Below are positions 1 to 7,972 of a stretch of DNA of 41,270 bases, piece by piece. Position numbers and translations under genes: made by a program. Numbering within the stretch: position 1 is the stretch's first letter; each line of letters opens with the position of its first letter. Where the stretch lies: the NCBI GenBank assembly GCA_938075675.1, contig CALJHE010000025.1, forward strand, positions 1 to 41,270, read 5' to 3'. The notes beneath the pieces are model-generated. The model was not told where the DNA came from. It saw only the letters and a program-made list of their open reading frames with translations, and did not search any database. Source of the DNA: Candidatus Poseidoniaceae archaeon. Its GTDB lineage: Archaea; Thermoplasmatota; Poseidoniia; Poseidoniales; Poseidoniaceae.

Positions 1-72
1 TATACGGTCGCATGGGTCCACTTAGAAACAACGTGTGCAACAAATTTCCTCAGATGTCTAATTCACTATTAA

Positions 73-294
73 TCAACCATCTGCGGCATCCCAATCATGG
101 TTGTCATAGGCTTCTTCTGCATTTTCAAATGCACCATCTCCATCATCCCAATCTGATAGTTCTGGGGGTGTTGGATTATCAACTAAATCTCCTTCGCAAT
201 CCAATTGATGTTCTTCTAATTCATCCCAAGAATCAAAAGATCTCAAACAACCATCGCATGTTGGCACAATTACCACCCTCGCATTTCGTCCCAT
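73..294 (-). CDS. small acidic C2H2-like zinc-finger protein
   Basis: A 73-residue, strongly acidic protein. The visible motif is C-x2-C-x12-H-x4-C around CDGCLRSF, residues 13-33, which looks like a zinc finger. The tail is rich in Asp, Glu and Trp. The reading frame overlaps the end of the upstream Cys-rich ORF by 25 nt in a different frame. It may therefore be a translationally coupled second gene, or the C-terminal part of one gene broken by a frameshift. I do not recognise a family. Coding status is supported by the motif and composition only. Confidence 0.45.
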   Translation of the reverse strand: MGRNARVVIVPTCDGCLRSFDSWDELEEHQLDCEGDLVDNPTPPELSDWDDGDGAFENAEEAYDNHDWDAADG

Positions 295-617
295 CCAACA
301 TCATTCTGCGCCATCCATTCTGCATCGCTGAGATCTTCGGTAGTTTTTCCACAGCAATCGCAAACAAGCCTTCCATCGGCAGTTGAAGTTTCACTTGGAT
401 GTTCACATTCATATGGGTCATCTGGGTTGCACCGAGCGGTATTGCATGTACTACACTTGGTCCCCATCGTATCTCTGTAATCATCCCGGCATCCATCACA
501 AACATTGTTCTCATCAACGGTGTTACAACTACTACATAGGTAAAAATCACACCAAATACAAACATCAGAGTTTTCCTCGCAAAAGGGTTCACACCCACAG
601 TCTTCACCAGTTACCAC
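270..617 (-). CDS. acidic cysteine-rich protein, probable metal binder
   Basis: A 115-residue protein with 16 cysteines. Several CxxC pairs are visible (CIWC 20-23, CSSC 28-31, CDGC 40-43, CSTC 55-58), plus a CDCC cluster at 86-89. This spacing suggests a RING- or B-box-like zinc-binding fold, but no named family is evident. No in-frame ATG exists near the 5' end, so the start would be GTG at 617, three codons after an in-frame stop. The protein is unusually acidic. It is transcribed away from the DUF1295 gene, and its 3' end overlaps a second small zinc-finger ORF. Confidence 0.5.
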   Translation of the reverse strand: MVTGEDCGCEPFCEENSDVCIWCDFYLCSSCNTVDENNVCDGCRDDYRDTMGTKCSTCNTARCNPDDPYECEHPSETSTADGRLVCDCCGKTTEDLSDAEWMAQNDVGWDEMRGW

Positions 618-821
618 AATCTCGCCCTAACGTATCGAATAGGTAGTAGTATTCAATTTTAATTGAGAATCAATGTCTAACTAATATCCAGACACCGTTG
701 TTCGGAACGGCTTTGTGTGGGCCGTTCGTATCGCTACCCTCTCAAAGGCTGGAACCCCTTGCTCACGAATAGATGTAGCAGAATAATTAACAACAGGATG
801 ATACTAGAATTAACGATAGCA

Positions 822-1721
822 ATGGACTCTACTCGTCAAGATTTGCGATTAACAACAATCGTTGTAATAATCGTATTTTTCATTGCCGCATTGATGGTTT
901 GTGCAGTTGGAAATAATTCAGTTGTTTTAAAAGAATATTCTGCAATATTCTATTGCGCTGTGATTTGTATTGGCATACAATGGATTGCATGGATTCCAGC
1001 ATCTATCGGTAAAACTGAACGCTTCTATGATCTAGTTGGTGGTTTAACGTATCTCATTGTTGTAAGTTTCAGCCTTTGGGCAGGATCACAGTCTGAACCT
1101 CCAAGCATGAGGGAATTAACAGTCAGTTTACTTGTTGTAATCTGGTCTTTGCGCCTGTCCATTTTTCTCTATCGACGTATTCACCGAACCGGAAAAGATG
1201 GACGGTTCGATCAACTTAAAACATCACCAATCCGATTTCTTGTACCATGGACTATCCAAGGTCTATGGGTCTTCCTAACAATGATTGTCGTCATTGTCAT
1301 CAACAGTCAATCAGATTCAGCACCTCCATTCGGCATATGGGACGGTTTAGGGTTATCATTATGGGTACTCGGATTTGGAATTGAAACCATAGCGGATCGC
1401 CAAAAATCAGTGTTTAATTCAGATTCGAAGAATCAAGGAAAATGGATTGACAGTGGATTATGGTCTTACTCGAGGCATCCGAACTACTTCGGTGAAATCC
1501 TTCTATGGACTGGAATTGGCTTTTTTGGTATTTCTTGCTTCACAGGTCTAGAGAGGGTTGCTTGGATTTCCCCTCTCTTCGTATATGTCCTGTTAACCAA
1601 AGTGAGTGGAATCCCCTTACTCGATCGACGCGCTTTAGAGAAATGGGGCAAGAATCAAGAATACCAAAAATACAGGGATGAGACACCTGCACTTCTCCCT
1701 CGATTCGGTAAAAAATCATGA
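822..1721 (+). CDS. DUF1295 family membrane protein (steroid 5-alpha-reductase superfamily)
   Basis: A 299-residue integral membrane protein of the DUF1295 family, related to the C-terminal reductase/isoprenylcysteine-methyltransferase type fold. The diagnostic part is the C-terminal block with WSYSRHPNYFGEILLWTGIG, where the Arg-His-Pro-Asn-Tyr-Phe-Gly-Glu core would bind a nucleotide cofactor. Six or so hydrophobic segments precede it. The open frame extends upstream to a GTG at 717, but the upstream residues look non-coding; ATG at 798 or 822 is more plausible, and 822 (MDSTRQDL) precedes the first membrane helix directly. Members are often annotated as lipid or steroid reductases; the substrate here is unknown. 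Confidence 0.8.
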   Translation: MDSTRQDLRLTTIVVIIVFFIAALMVCAVGNNSVVLKEYSAIFYCAVICIGIQWIAWIPASIGKTERFYDLVGGLTYLIVVSFSLWAGSQSEPPSMRELTVSLLVVIWSLRLSIFLYRRIHRTGKDGRFDQLKTSPIRFLVPWTIQGLWVFLTMIVVIVINSQSDSAPPFGIWDGLGLSLWVLGFGIETIADRQKSVFNSDSKNQGKWIDSGLWSYSRHPNYFGEILLWTGIGFFGISCFTGLERVAWISPLFVYVLLTKVSGIPLLDRRALEKWGKNQEYQKYRDETPALLPRFGKKS

Positions 1722-1953
1722 AACAGAGGTTCTGCAGAATCAGGAAATCAGATTTGCATTCAAGTCCAAATTGTGAGTATCCATCAAAATCGCTTAGGAT
1801 AAAGCAGTGAGAACACTGCATCATATGCCGCCCTTAAGCCACATATGCATACTCCTGTTTCGACTGCGATTGAAGTAAAAATAAACGATTCCCCTTACGC
1901 TCAACAAAGATTCCGACGACAATTGTCAAAAGCCGTCTTCATTTGGTTGAAAC

Positions 1954-2406
1954 ATGGAAAGAGTCCAACTTAACGTGCAATTCGCCCGTCTCGACGATGA
2001 GGCAAGACTTCCAACGCAAGGCTCACCGCAAGCTGCGGGTTGGGATTTGTATGCACTTGAAGAAACGCGAGTGACCAGGCACAAAAGTGCGATGATACGT
2101 ACTGGACTCGCCGTTGCTATTCCCGAGGGCTGGGAAGGGCAAATTCGATGCCGTTCTTCTCTCGGCAAGAAAGGGATGATTATGCCCAATGGCATTGGAA
2201 CCATCGATTCGGATTATCGCGGTGAACTCATGGTCTTAGCAACATGGATTGGAGAAGGAAAGCAATTCATCGTGGCGAAAGGCGAAAGAGTTGCTCAAAT
2301 GCTTTTTGCACCTGTCCCTCTGGTCACTGTTCAAGAAACAAGCATCGATCAACTTGGCCAAACAGAACGCGGTGTTGGCGGTTTTGGTTCGACTGGCAAG
2401 TTTTAG
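1954..2406 (+). CDS. dut: deoxyuridine 5'-triphosphate nucleotidohydrolase (dUTPase)
   Basis: A 150-residue trimeric dUTPase that hydrolyses dUTP to dUMP and pyrophosphate. It keeps uracil out of DNA and supplies dUMP for thymidylate. All five family motifs are visible: AAGWDLYA (motif 1, about 27-34), RCRSSLGKKG (motif 2, 65-74), GIGTIDSDYRGEL (motif 3, 80-92, with the catalytic Asp), GERVAQM (motif 4, 110-116) and RGVGGFGSTG (motif 5, 139-148). Motif 2 reads RSS where most have RSG. Length is normal for the family. lipB follows 40 nt downstream on the same strand. Confidence 0.95.
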   Translation: MERVQLNVQFARLDDEARLPTQGSPQAAGWDLYALEETRVTRHKSAMIRTGLAVAIPEGWEGQIRCRSSLGKKGMIMPNGIGTIDSDYRGELMVLATWIGEGKQFIVAKGERVAQMLFAPVPLVTVQETSIDQLGQTERGVGGFGSTGKF

Positions 2407-2446
2407 CGAGGCATGAATTGATGCTACAATTCCGGTTGGGACAAAC

Positions 2447-3085
2447 ATGAGCGGAGAACGAGGTGTTGATATCCGCTTGTTGGGCAGCGTTCCTTACGTT
2501 GATGCGCTCAAATTAATGAAGGACTTGCAAAAACAACGCATCAACGATGAAATCATTGACACTTTGCTTCTTCTTGAACATCCTGAAATCGTCACAGTAG
2601 GGCCGCGCGCTCGTCACGATGGCATCACCCCCCCCGAAGGTTTTGCCTCGCACCCTGTAGACAGAGGTGGCGGACTCACATGGCACGGCGAAGGGCAAAT
2701 TGTGGCTTACCCAATTTTCAAATGGGACCTTGAAGGAGAAGTTTCGGTAGCTGCCATTATTTCTCTGCTCGAAAAATGGATTATCAACGCATTGAAAGAA
2801 TGTGGTATTGAGGGGCACTTAGACGAGAGGATGCAGGGTGTATGGGTCAATGGAAAGAAGATTTCAAGCATCGGACTCTCCTTCTTACGATGGACTTCCC
2901 GTCACGGTTTCACAATCAACTATGACACTCCAAAAGGGCGAGTTGAAATGCTTGCAGGATGCGGTTTAGACGAAAATACCACAACTTCTCTAGCAGGAGA
3001 AGGTTTTCATGTTCAACGAGAGGAAATCCTCGAAGCACTGTATGCGACTATGCAGGACTCTATTAACCGTGTGCAACTTCCTTAG
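2447..3085 (+). CDS. lipB: lipoyl(octanoyl) transferase LipB
   Basis: A 212-residue octanoyltransferase that moves octanoyl from acyl carrier protein to the lipoyl domains of 2-oxoacid dehydrogenases or the glycine cleavage H protein. Visible hallmarks are RGGGLTWHGEGQIVAYPI (73-90), the substrate-binding loop; the catalytic Lys at about 138 in NGKKISSIG; and the catalytic Cys at about 172 in AGCGLDE. Length is typical. It implies octanoyl supply by acyl carrier protein or another carrier. No lipA lies in the window. A run of eight C residues at 2628-2635 falls in frame (Thr-Pro-Pro) and does not break the gene. Confidence 0.94.
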   Translation: MSGERGVDIRLLGSVPYVDALKLMKDLQKQRINDEIIDTLLLLEHPEIVTVGPRARHDGITPPEGFASHPVDRGGGLTWHGEGQIVAYPIFKWDLEGEVSVAAIISLLEKWIINALKECGIEGHLDERMQGVWVNGKKISSIGLSFLRWTSRHGFTINYDTPKGRVEMLAGCGLDENTTTSLAGEGFHVQREEILEALYATMQDSINRVQLP

Positions 3086-3137
3086 TGTTCTTTCTATAGA
3101 GGATAATATTTTCCAAGACTTTTTTCGTAAAACAAGT

Positions 3138-3147
3138 GCATAAAAGG
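3138..3147 (+). promoter_or_regulatory. TATA box of ubiX
   Basis: The AT-rich element GCATAAAAGG is centred 25 nt upstream of the ubiX ATG. That is the archaeal TATA-to-start distance, so ubiX is probably transcribed as a leaderless mRNA. No Shine-Dalgarno sequence precedes the ATG. Confidence 0.6.
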
Positions 3148-3167
3148 CAGAACCTTCACCTAAGTTC

Positions 3168-3740
3168 ATGGGCGAAGTCGTCGTAGGAATATCAGGAGCG
3201 TCTGGTGCGGTCTATGGTAAGCGGTTAGTCGAGGTTTTGACATCGAAGGATATTCCTGTCCGTCTGGTCGTTACCAACGCCGGAGAAATAACGCTCAAGC
3301 ATGAATGCAACACGACCAAAGAAATTCTCGCTGAAGAAACTGGAGCATTGCTGGAGAACGACAAAAACATCGGCGCTAAATCTGCTTCTGGCTCAGCAAA
3401 CATTGATGCAGTTGTGCTTTGCCCGTGCTCTGGAACAACACTCGGTAAATTAGGCGCTGGTATCGGTGATAATCTCATCACACGTTCTGCTATCGTCGCC
3501 TTGAAGGAACGTAGAAAACTCATCATAGTCCCACGAGAAGCGCCGTATGCAACCGTTCATCTGGAAAACATGCACAAACTCTCTCAATGGGGTGCAATTG
3601 TCATTCCTGCATCTCCTGGGTTCTACAACCATCCAAAGACCATTGACGACATGGTTGATTTTGTTGTCGCTCGAATTCTTGACCACATCGGCATCGAGCA
3701 CAAACTCGGCACACGATGGACGGGCGAAGAAATCGACTGA
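3168..3740 (+). CDS. ubiX: flavin prenyltransferase UbiX
   Basis: A 190-residue flavin prenyltransferase that attaches a dimethylallyl group to FMN, making the prenyl-FMN cofactor used by UbiD decarboxylases. It has the Rossmann-like FMN site GISGASGAVYG (7-17), the central LCPCSGTTLGKLGAGIGDNL block, and the C-terminal VPREAPYATVHLENM segment with the conserved Arg-Glu. Length is normal. No ubiD is in the window, so its partner must be elsewhere; archaea use such a decarboxylase in the alternative mevalonate route (general knowledge, not shown here). The TATA box 25 nt upstream supports this start. Confidence 0.93.
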   Translation: MGEVVVGISGASGAVYGKRLVEVLTSKDIPVRLVVTNAGEITLKHECNTTKEILAEETGALLENDKNIGAKSASGSANIDAVVLCPCSGTTLGKLGAGIGDNLITRSAIVALKERRKLIIVPREAPYATVHLENMHKLSQWGAIVIPASPGFYNHPKTIDDMVDFVVARILDHIGIEHKLGTRWTGEEID

Positions 3741-3785
3741 ACTTCCAACCACGGCATTCTTGAACCATAACCGGTTGAGAGTTTC

Positions 3786-5573
3786 ATGGACGAGACCAAG
3801 TTGTCACAACATTCTGTCGCAGAACTCAAAGAAATGCTGCGCAGCAAAGGACTGGCTGTCAGCGGGCGCAAGGCAGAACTCATCGCACGGTTGAGCGACT
3901 CTTCACCATTACAAAAACAGCCCAATAGCCAAGTTCTCACTTCTGAAAATACCTTGAGTCTTGAGGACGATGATCGACAGGCTGGAGACTTAACCTTCAA
4001 GCAAAGAATGGGTGTTCAAGTCTACGGCCCACTCAATGTGGGTGCAATCATTGCAATTGCGATGGCTGTCCTCATGGTAACGGCTACAATTCTCGTGTTC
4101 AAGCCAACATGGCTTGGCTTTGAACGTCAGTACGATTATGAGTTAATTGATTTCGATCAAGACCAGGCTCGTAATTATGCACAGGACCTCGTCAATTTAG
4201 GGCACCCAGATTGGGAAGGACGAATGAGTGGAACCATTGAAGAAACAAATACTTCTCAGTATATTCTCGATAAGTTAGAGGATATGGGGTATACACCCCA
4301 AAACAATGAGTTCCAAGTCCCAATGCATCATGTGAACTCTGAACCCAGTTTTAGGCTCTGTGTTCGAGGAGTCTTGGGCCAAACTACTCCGTGTGAAGGG
4401 TTTGGTGCAATCGGCTCTCAAGTGACCTCTTTCCAGCATCGCTCCGACTTTGTAATCCAAGGATTCTCTGGTCAGTCAGAATACATGTTCAATGAAGAGA
4501 TATCAGTCACAGACTTGGGCAACGGCACCGATGAGGCATTGTGGCAAACAGCGACTGGAACAATCGGATATGTTCGTGGAGACAGCTCCAAGGTCGGAAA
4601 CACAGAATTGTACAGCAACGCTGCAATCAACGACCTAGCAGGACTCATCAGTGTAAACAAGAATTACAATTGCGGGAAAATAGAAGGAAACGACTGCGTT
4701 CCAATATTCAAGGGTACGAACTACGATGCACTGGTCGAAGCAAACGGTGGAAGCCTCCCCACGGAGATTCCGTTCATTTCCATGTCCAAAGACTCAGGAG
4801 ATATTTTTGAAACACTGGTCATCAATTCGACAGAACCTGCATCTATAGAGTTAATTATCGATGTCACCAACGACCAAGAACGTTCGATTTATGTCCCCTG
4901 TGGCACCATTGAAGGTAGGACGTCTGAAGTCGTGATTGCTGGTGCCCACCACGATACAGTCTATCACGGTCAAGGAGCAGTAGACGACACCTCCGGCACC
5001 GCAAGTGTTCTCGAGATGGCGAGACAGATTGCAGAAATAATCAATGAAACTGGTACACCTGAGCGAACAATTCGTTTCTGCACATGGGGTGGAGAAGAAG
5101 AGGGACTATGGGGCAGTCGAGCGTATGTCGCTCAGATGCAAAGCAGCCTCCGTGACAACCTAAGACTCTACATCAATCTCGATATGAATCACGTTGATGC
5201 TGACTTTGCAAACAGAGGCAATTCGCTGCAGTTGTTCACCAACAACAAGGATGACTACGGACATATCGTTCGAATTACCGACCTCTACAAACAAGAAAGA
5301 AGTGAAATTGCTGACAAATACGACATCCAATTCAGTTTACTCGATGGAGCGCAAGGCGAACCCGATCAAATGCCATGCAACTCAGACCATTGTCCGTTTG
5401 TCTACGATTTAGGTTCGAAAAACGGACGAGCTGCGGTATGCTACGGCAGTGGCAGTTGGGAGTACCACACATACCTCGATACCATGGATCGGTTTAACGA
5501 AGAATCGCTTTCGGTTTCAGCGACGGTGTATGGAACATACATCAGATTGCTTGCCTACGACCTAGATGCCTAA
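3786..5573 (+). CDS. membrane-anchored M28 family metallopeptidase with N-terminal SAP/LEM-like domain
   Basis: A 595-residue protein with three parts. Residues 8-37 form a SAP/HeH-like helix-turn-helix pair (HSVAELKEMLRSKGLAVSGR). Residues 84-105 are a single transmembrane helix. The rest is an M28 aminopeptidase ectodomain. Di-zinc ligands are visible: H388 and D390 in GAHHDT, D400 in GAVDDTSG, the Glu pair at 437-438 in WGGEEEGLWGS, D466 in NLDMN, and a late His in YHTYLDTMD. The expected role is extracytoplasmic release of amino acids from peptides, in line with the protein-degrading lifestyle inferred for marine Poseidoniales. The small N-terminal domain would stay in the cytoplasm, an odd combination for a peptidase. 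Confidence 0.88.
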   Translation: MDETKLSQHSVAELKEMLRSKGLAVSGRKAELIARLSDSSPLQKQPNSQVLTSENTLSLEDDDRQAGDLTFKQRMGVQVYGPLNVGAIIAIAMAVLMVTATILVFKPTWLGFERQYDYELIDFDQDQARNYAQDLVNLGHPDWEGRMSGTIEETNTSQYILDKLEDMGYTPQNNEFQVPMHHVNSEPSFRLCVRGVLGQTTPCEGFGAIGSQVTSFQHRSDFVIQGFSGQSEYMFNEEISVTDLGNGTDEALWQTATGTIGYVRGDSSKVGNTELYSNAAINDLAGLISVNKNYNCGKIEGNDCVPIFKGTNYDALVEANGGSLPTEIPFISMSKDSGDIFETLVINSTEPASIELIIDVTNDQERSIYVPCGTIEGRTSEVVIAGAHHDTVYHGQGAVDDTSGTASVLEMARQIAEIINETGTPERTIRFCTWGGEEEGLWGSRAYVAQMQSSLRDNLRLYINLDMNHVDADFANRGNSLQLFTNNKDDYGHIVRITDLYKQERSEIADKYDIQFSLLDGAQGEPDQMPCNSDHCPFVYDLGSKNGRAAVCYGSGSWEYHTYLDTMDRFNEESLSVSATVYGTYIRLLAYDLDA

Positions 5574-5581
5574 TAGCGAGA

Positions 5582-5591
5582 CTTTCAATAA
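5582..5591 (+). promoter_or_regulatory. weak TATA-like element upstream of parvulin
   Basis: CTTTCAATAA is centred about 26 nt before the ATG at 5613, in the short gap after the M28 gene. It resembles the lemA element (TTCAATAAGG on its strand) and could give a leaderless transcript. Confidence 0.35.
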
Positions 5592-5612
5592 CTGAAGCCA
5601 GTGGGTTGACGC

Positions 5613-5900
5613 ATGGTCGCTCCAAGTGCATGGGCATCTCACATTTTGGTTACCTCGAAATCAGAGGCGGTGCAAATCAAGGATAAGGTGAGTAAATTGA
5701 AGGATTTTCAAAAACTCGCTCGAAAGAAGAGTACTTGCCCATCGAGTCAGAAAGGTGGTGACCTTGGCTGGTTTCGTAAAGGACAAATGGTTCGAGAGTT
5801 TGAAGAAGCAGTTTGGACGATTCCATTGGCAAGCGTATCTGAACCTGTCAAAACCCAATTTGGATACCACTTGATTTGGGTTCATGAACGAGATGAATAG
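5613..5900 (+). CDS. parvulin-type peptidyl-prolyl isomerase
   Basis: A 95-residue single-domain PpiC-like rotamase that speeds cis/trans isomerisation of Xaa-Pro bonds. The parvulin signature is clear: ASHILVTS at the N-terminus with the active-site His at 10, then GGDLGWFRKGQMVREFEEA, and the C-terminal TQFGYHLIWVHE with the second conserved His. It has no signal peptide or extra domain, so it is cytosolic and minimal in length. folB starts 8 nt downstream and is probably cotranscribed. Confidence 0.92.
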   Translation: MVAPSAWASHILVTSKSEAVQIKDKVSKLKDFQKLARKKSTCPSSQKGGDLGWFRKGQMVREFEEAVWTIPLASVSEPVKTQFGYHLIWVHERDE

Positions 5901-5905
5901 GTGAT
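5899..5905 (+). promoter_or_regulatory. Shine-Dalgarno site of folB
   Basis: AGGTGAT lies 3 nt before the folB ATG and overlaps the stop codon of the parvulin gene. It is complementary to the ATCACCT of the 16S 3' end in this window, so it fixes the folB start and suggests coupling to the upstream gene. Confidence 0.65.
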
Positions 5906-5908
5906 ACG

Positions 5909-6271
5909 ATGACCTTTCGAGTTGCCTTGGAATCCTACACGGTCATGGCTAAACACGGTTACTTTAGCTATGAACATGAAGAAGAACAGCCGTTTGTGTT
6001 TAGTGTTTGGACCACACTTCTTGAGCAGCCAATCGAGGAGAACCTCGAAAACACGCTCAACTATGCAGACATTCAAATTGCTATAGATGAAGTCATGTTG
6101 AAGGCTCAAAAACCAATACTGCTGTTGGAAACCATGGCACAGAGAGTCACTGAAATGCTCAAAGAGAAATCCAATGTCGCCTCAATCCATGTTCGGATTG
6201 AGAAACCTGAAGCCCCGTTACCGCATCCCGGCGGTTTAGCTGTTGTTGAACTGGAATGGAGTCGAAACTGA
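5909..6271 (+). CDS. folB: dihydroneopterin aldolase (FolB type)
   Basis: A 120-residue enzyme of the bacterial FolB family that cleaves 7,8-dihydroneopterin to 6-hydroxymethyl-dihydropterin and glycolaldehyde. Conserved active-site positions are present: E22 in GYFSYEHEEEQPF, Y52 in LNYADI, the pterin-anchoring E74 in LLLETMA, and K99 in EKPEAP. Many archaea use the unrelated MptD for this step, so a FolB-type enzyme here is consistent with the folP and pterin dehydratase genes elsewhere in the window. The paralogous dihydroneopterin-triphosphate epimerase function cannot be ruled out from sequence alone. Confidence 0.88.
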   Translation: MTFRVALESYTVMAKHGYFSYEHEEEQPFVFSVWTTLLEQPIEENLENTLNYADIQIAIDEVMLKAQKPILLLETMAQRVTEMLKEKSNVASIHVRIEKPEAPLPHPGGLAVVELEWSRN

Positions 6272-6307
6272 CCGAGCCTTGAAACACAACAACAGCCACG
6301 GTATTTC

Positions 6308-6829
6308 ATGGCGGATGAAGTTCAACGCGTGTTTGTACCCTCTGCCATCGAAGAAGGTGGAGGCTCAATTGCTCTGGGATGCTTCTCAACAGAGGAGACA
6401 GCATGGCAAGTGTTGCGGAGTTTCCTGAAAAAAAGCGACCAAATGCTGCTCGTATCATCTTCGGTCGTCGTATGGGATGTAGACGTCATTGGCGAAAACG
6501 GAATTACGGTTCTTTCGACGATGGAATGCAAAGACTGCCCTGTCTGTGGTCGACGTACATTTTGGATGGATTTAGAAAATTTCTCTGCGCTGTGCCACGG
6601 TGATGCATGCGCTGCTTGGGTCGAAGAAAGCACGGTGGAGCCTGGCGTTATCGATTGCGGTTGGCCGCCAGTACGATTCCTCAAGCAAACTAAAGATATT
6701 GAAGAAGCCTTCAGTGAGTTGTTCAAAATCGGCGACCAAATGAAAGCCGTTTCGCGGGTCGATTCGCTTGGAGAGCAACAACCTCAAGCCATGATGGAAG
6801 AATTCGAGAACTCGTCCAAAGACAAATAA
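6308..6829 (+). CDS. hypothetical protein with Cys-rich zinc-binding segment
   Basis: A 173-residue soluble protein that I do not recognise. An N-terminal alpha/beta part (1-70) leads into a Cys cluster, C74, C77 and C80 in CKDCPVCGRR, followed by C96 and C101 in LCHGDAC, spaced like a zinc ribbon. The C-terminus is helical and acidic. The ATG at 6308 is the only sensible start. It ends at 6829, one base before the stop of the convergent DUF2116 gene. The function is unknown. Confidence 0.75.
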   Translation: MADEVQRVFVPSAIEEGGGSIALGCFSTEETAWQVLRSFLKKSDQMLLVSSSVVVWDVDVIGENGITVLSTMECKDCPVCGRRTFWMDLENFSALCHGDACAAWVEESTVEPGVIDCGWPPVRFLKQTKDIEEAFSELFKIGDQMKAVSRVDSLGEQQPQAMMEEFENSSKDK

Positions 6830-7108
6830 TCACAACGAACGTAGGACAATTGGCCCTACGAAACTGAAAGCAAATAAGCCCAAGAACACAAACATCCAGA
6901 TACGCATTTGTTTCTGGTTTCGCTCATCACGGCTGTTCTTGTCAATGCATTCTTGATCTTTACAAACCCGAGGTTCTGCAGACATCTTGATTGGTGTAAA
7001 ACAAACACGACAATGCTTGTGCGGTTGTACTTTCCCAGTTGCGAGTGAGCCCCGGGCCTTGTTGGTCATTTTTGCAATGTTTTCCTTGACTTTCGATGCA
7101 TCTACCAT
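6830..7108 (-). CDS. DUF2116-like zinc-ribbon protein with C-terminal membrane anchor
   Basis: A 92-residue protein with a compact zinc ribbon, H30, H32, C33, C36, C49 and C54 (HKHCRVCFTPI and RVCKDQEC), followed by a basic stretch and one C-terminal transmembrane helix at about 70-90. This architecture matches the archaeal DUF2116 family, whose function is not known. A Shine-Dalgarno GAGGTGAA overlaps the pyrH stop codon 9 nt upstream, so the gene is the second cistron after pyrH. The 3' end abuts the convergent 6308-6829 gene. Confidence 0.8.
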   Translation of the reverse strand: MVDASKVKENIAKMTNKARGSLATGKVQPHKHCRVCFTPIKMSAEPRVCKDQECIDKNSRDERNQKQMRIWMFVFLGLFAFSFVGPIVLRSL

Positions 7109-7117
7109 GCGTTCACC

Positions 7118-7822
7118 TCATTGAATCAATGTGCCCTCAAAGGGTTGGCCATCCAACGCCTGCTCAAGGCGCAATGTATCTCTCCCATCGAGAACTGCGA
7201 GCGTAATAGCAGCGTCTTTCGCCCACCCAACTGCCACTGGGTCAATGACTGCGGATGCACCGGGGGACAAAGGTTCTCCAATACCGGTGATTTCCGCGAG
7301 TTGGTCAAACGACATCATACTGAATGATTCAGCATCATCGTTTTCACGGGGGTCTTTGTCAAACACATGTGAAACATTCGTGGCGATGATGCAGTGTCCG
7401 GCACCTGCGTCCCGAGCAAATGCCACAGCTACTGCATCGGTCGTATGTCCGGGGGTAGTACCGCCCATGATGACCAAGTGATGTTGGTCCAAGAGTTCAG
7501 CAGCTTGCTGAGTCGTTGTTGGAATAATTGGAGCAACATCACAACCGATGTCAAGGAGTACCTGTTGAATGATGGTTGCGTTCAGTCGAGTCGCTGCAAT
7601 TCCAACTTCATCGAGTCTATGCGAATCACTGAGCATGGTTTTTGCCAAATCAATACCTTCCCGTGCTGGTAGTCCTCCGCCAACGACGATGCCAAGATGC
7701 CGTCCGTTTCCCTCGATGTGAACTGCTAATTGGCGGATTTGGCCAAACCAAGCTGTTCGTTGTTCCGATTCTTCCGGTCGCAGAAGACTTCCTCCCAGGG
7801 CAACAACTTGGCGACGGGTCAT
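7118..7822 (-). CDS. pyrH: uridylate kinase (archaeal type)
   Basis: A 234-residue amino acid kinase family enzyme that phosphorylates UMP to UDP. Visible are VVALGGSLL at the N-terminus, IVVGGGLPAREGI, the UMP-binding IAATRLNATIIQQ, MGGTTPGHTTDAVA, and ATNVSHVFDKDP. The STDAVA-type motif and lack of the bacterial insertion point to the archaeal subgroup. The frame is open to 7873, but the ATG at 7822 (MTRRQVVALGGS) places the nucleotide loop where the family has it. With carAB, dut and gfcR it makes pyrimidine metabolism a theme of the window. It is divergent from prf1. Confidence 0.92.
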   Translation of the reverse strand: MTRRQVVALGGSLLRPEESEQRTAWFGQIRQLAVHIEGNGRHLGIVVGGGLPAREGIDLAKTMLSDSHRLDEVGIAATRLNATIIQQVLLDIGCDVAPIIPTTTQQAAELLDQHHLVIMGGTTPGHTTDAVAVAFARDAGAGHCIIATNVSHVFDKDPRENDDAESFSMMSFDQLAEITGIGEPLSPGASAVIDPVAVGWAKDAAITLAVLDGRDTLRLEQALDGQPFEGTLIQ

Positions 7823-7972
7823 CAAACACCCCTCATGCCCCCATACTTTGAGACTATCCCCCCTCAAGGGCATACAGAACCCATAAAATAGCCAAACACT
7901 TCTGTGGAAATGACTCTATTGCATAAGAGAGTTGAAGACCCCTCAACGATGCCGTAAGTTTGAGGCCACCCT

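Noticed and set aside
12-386. 124-codon plus-strand ORF at the left end
   Set aside because: It is antisense to the two Cys-rich ORFs, and its His/Leu/Pro-rich composition is typical of a shadow frame.
1722-1953. tRNA or small RNA in the longest intergenic gap
   Set aside because: I saw no T-loop consensus or cloverleaf and no hairpin with a T-run; only AT-rich stretches such as AAAAATAAACG at about 1877.
2628-2635. C8 homopolymer in lipB as a possible frameshift
   Set aside because: The lipB frame is continuous through it, with the catalytic Lys and Cys both downstream, so no indel is indicated.
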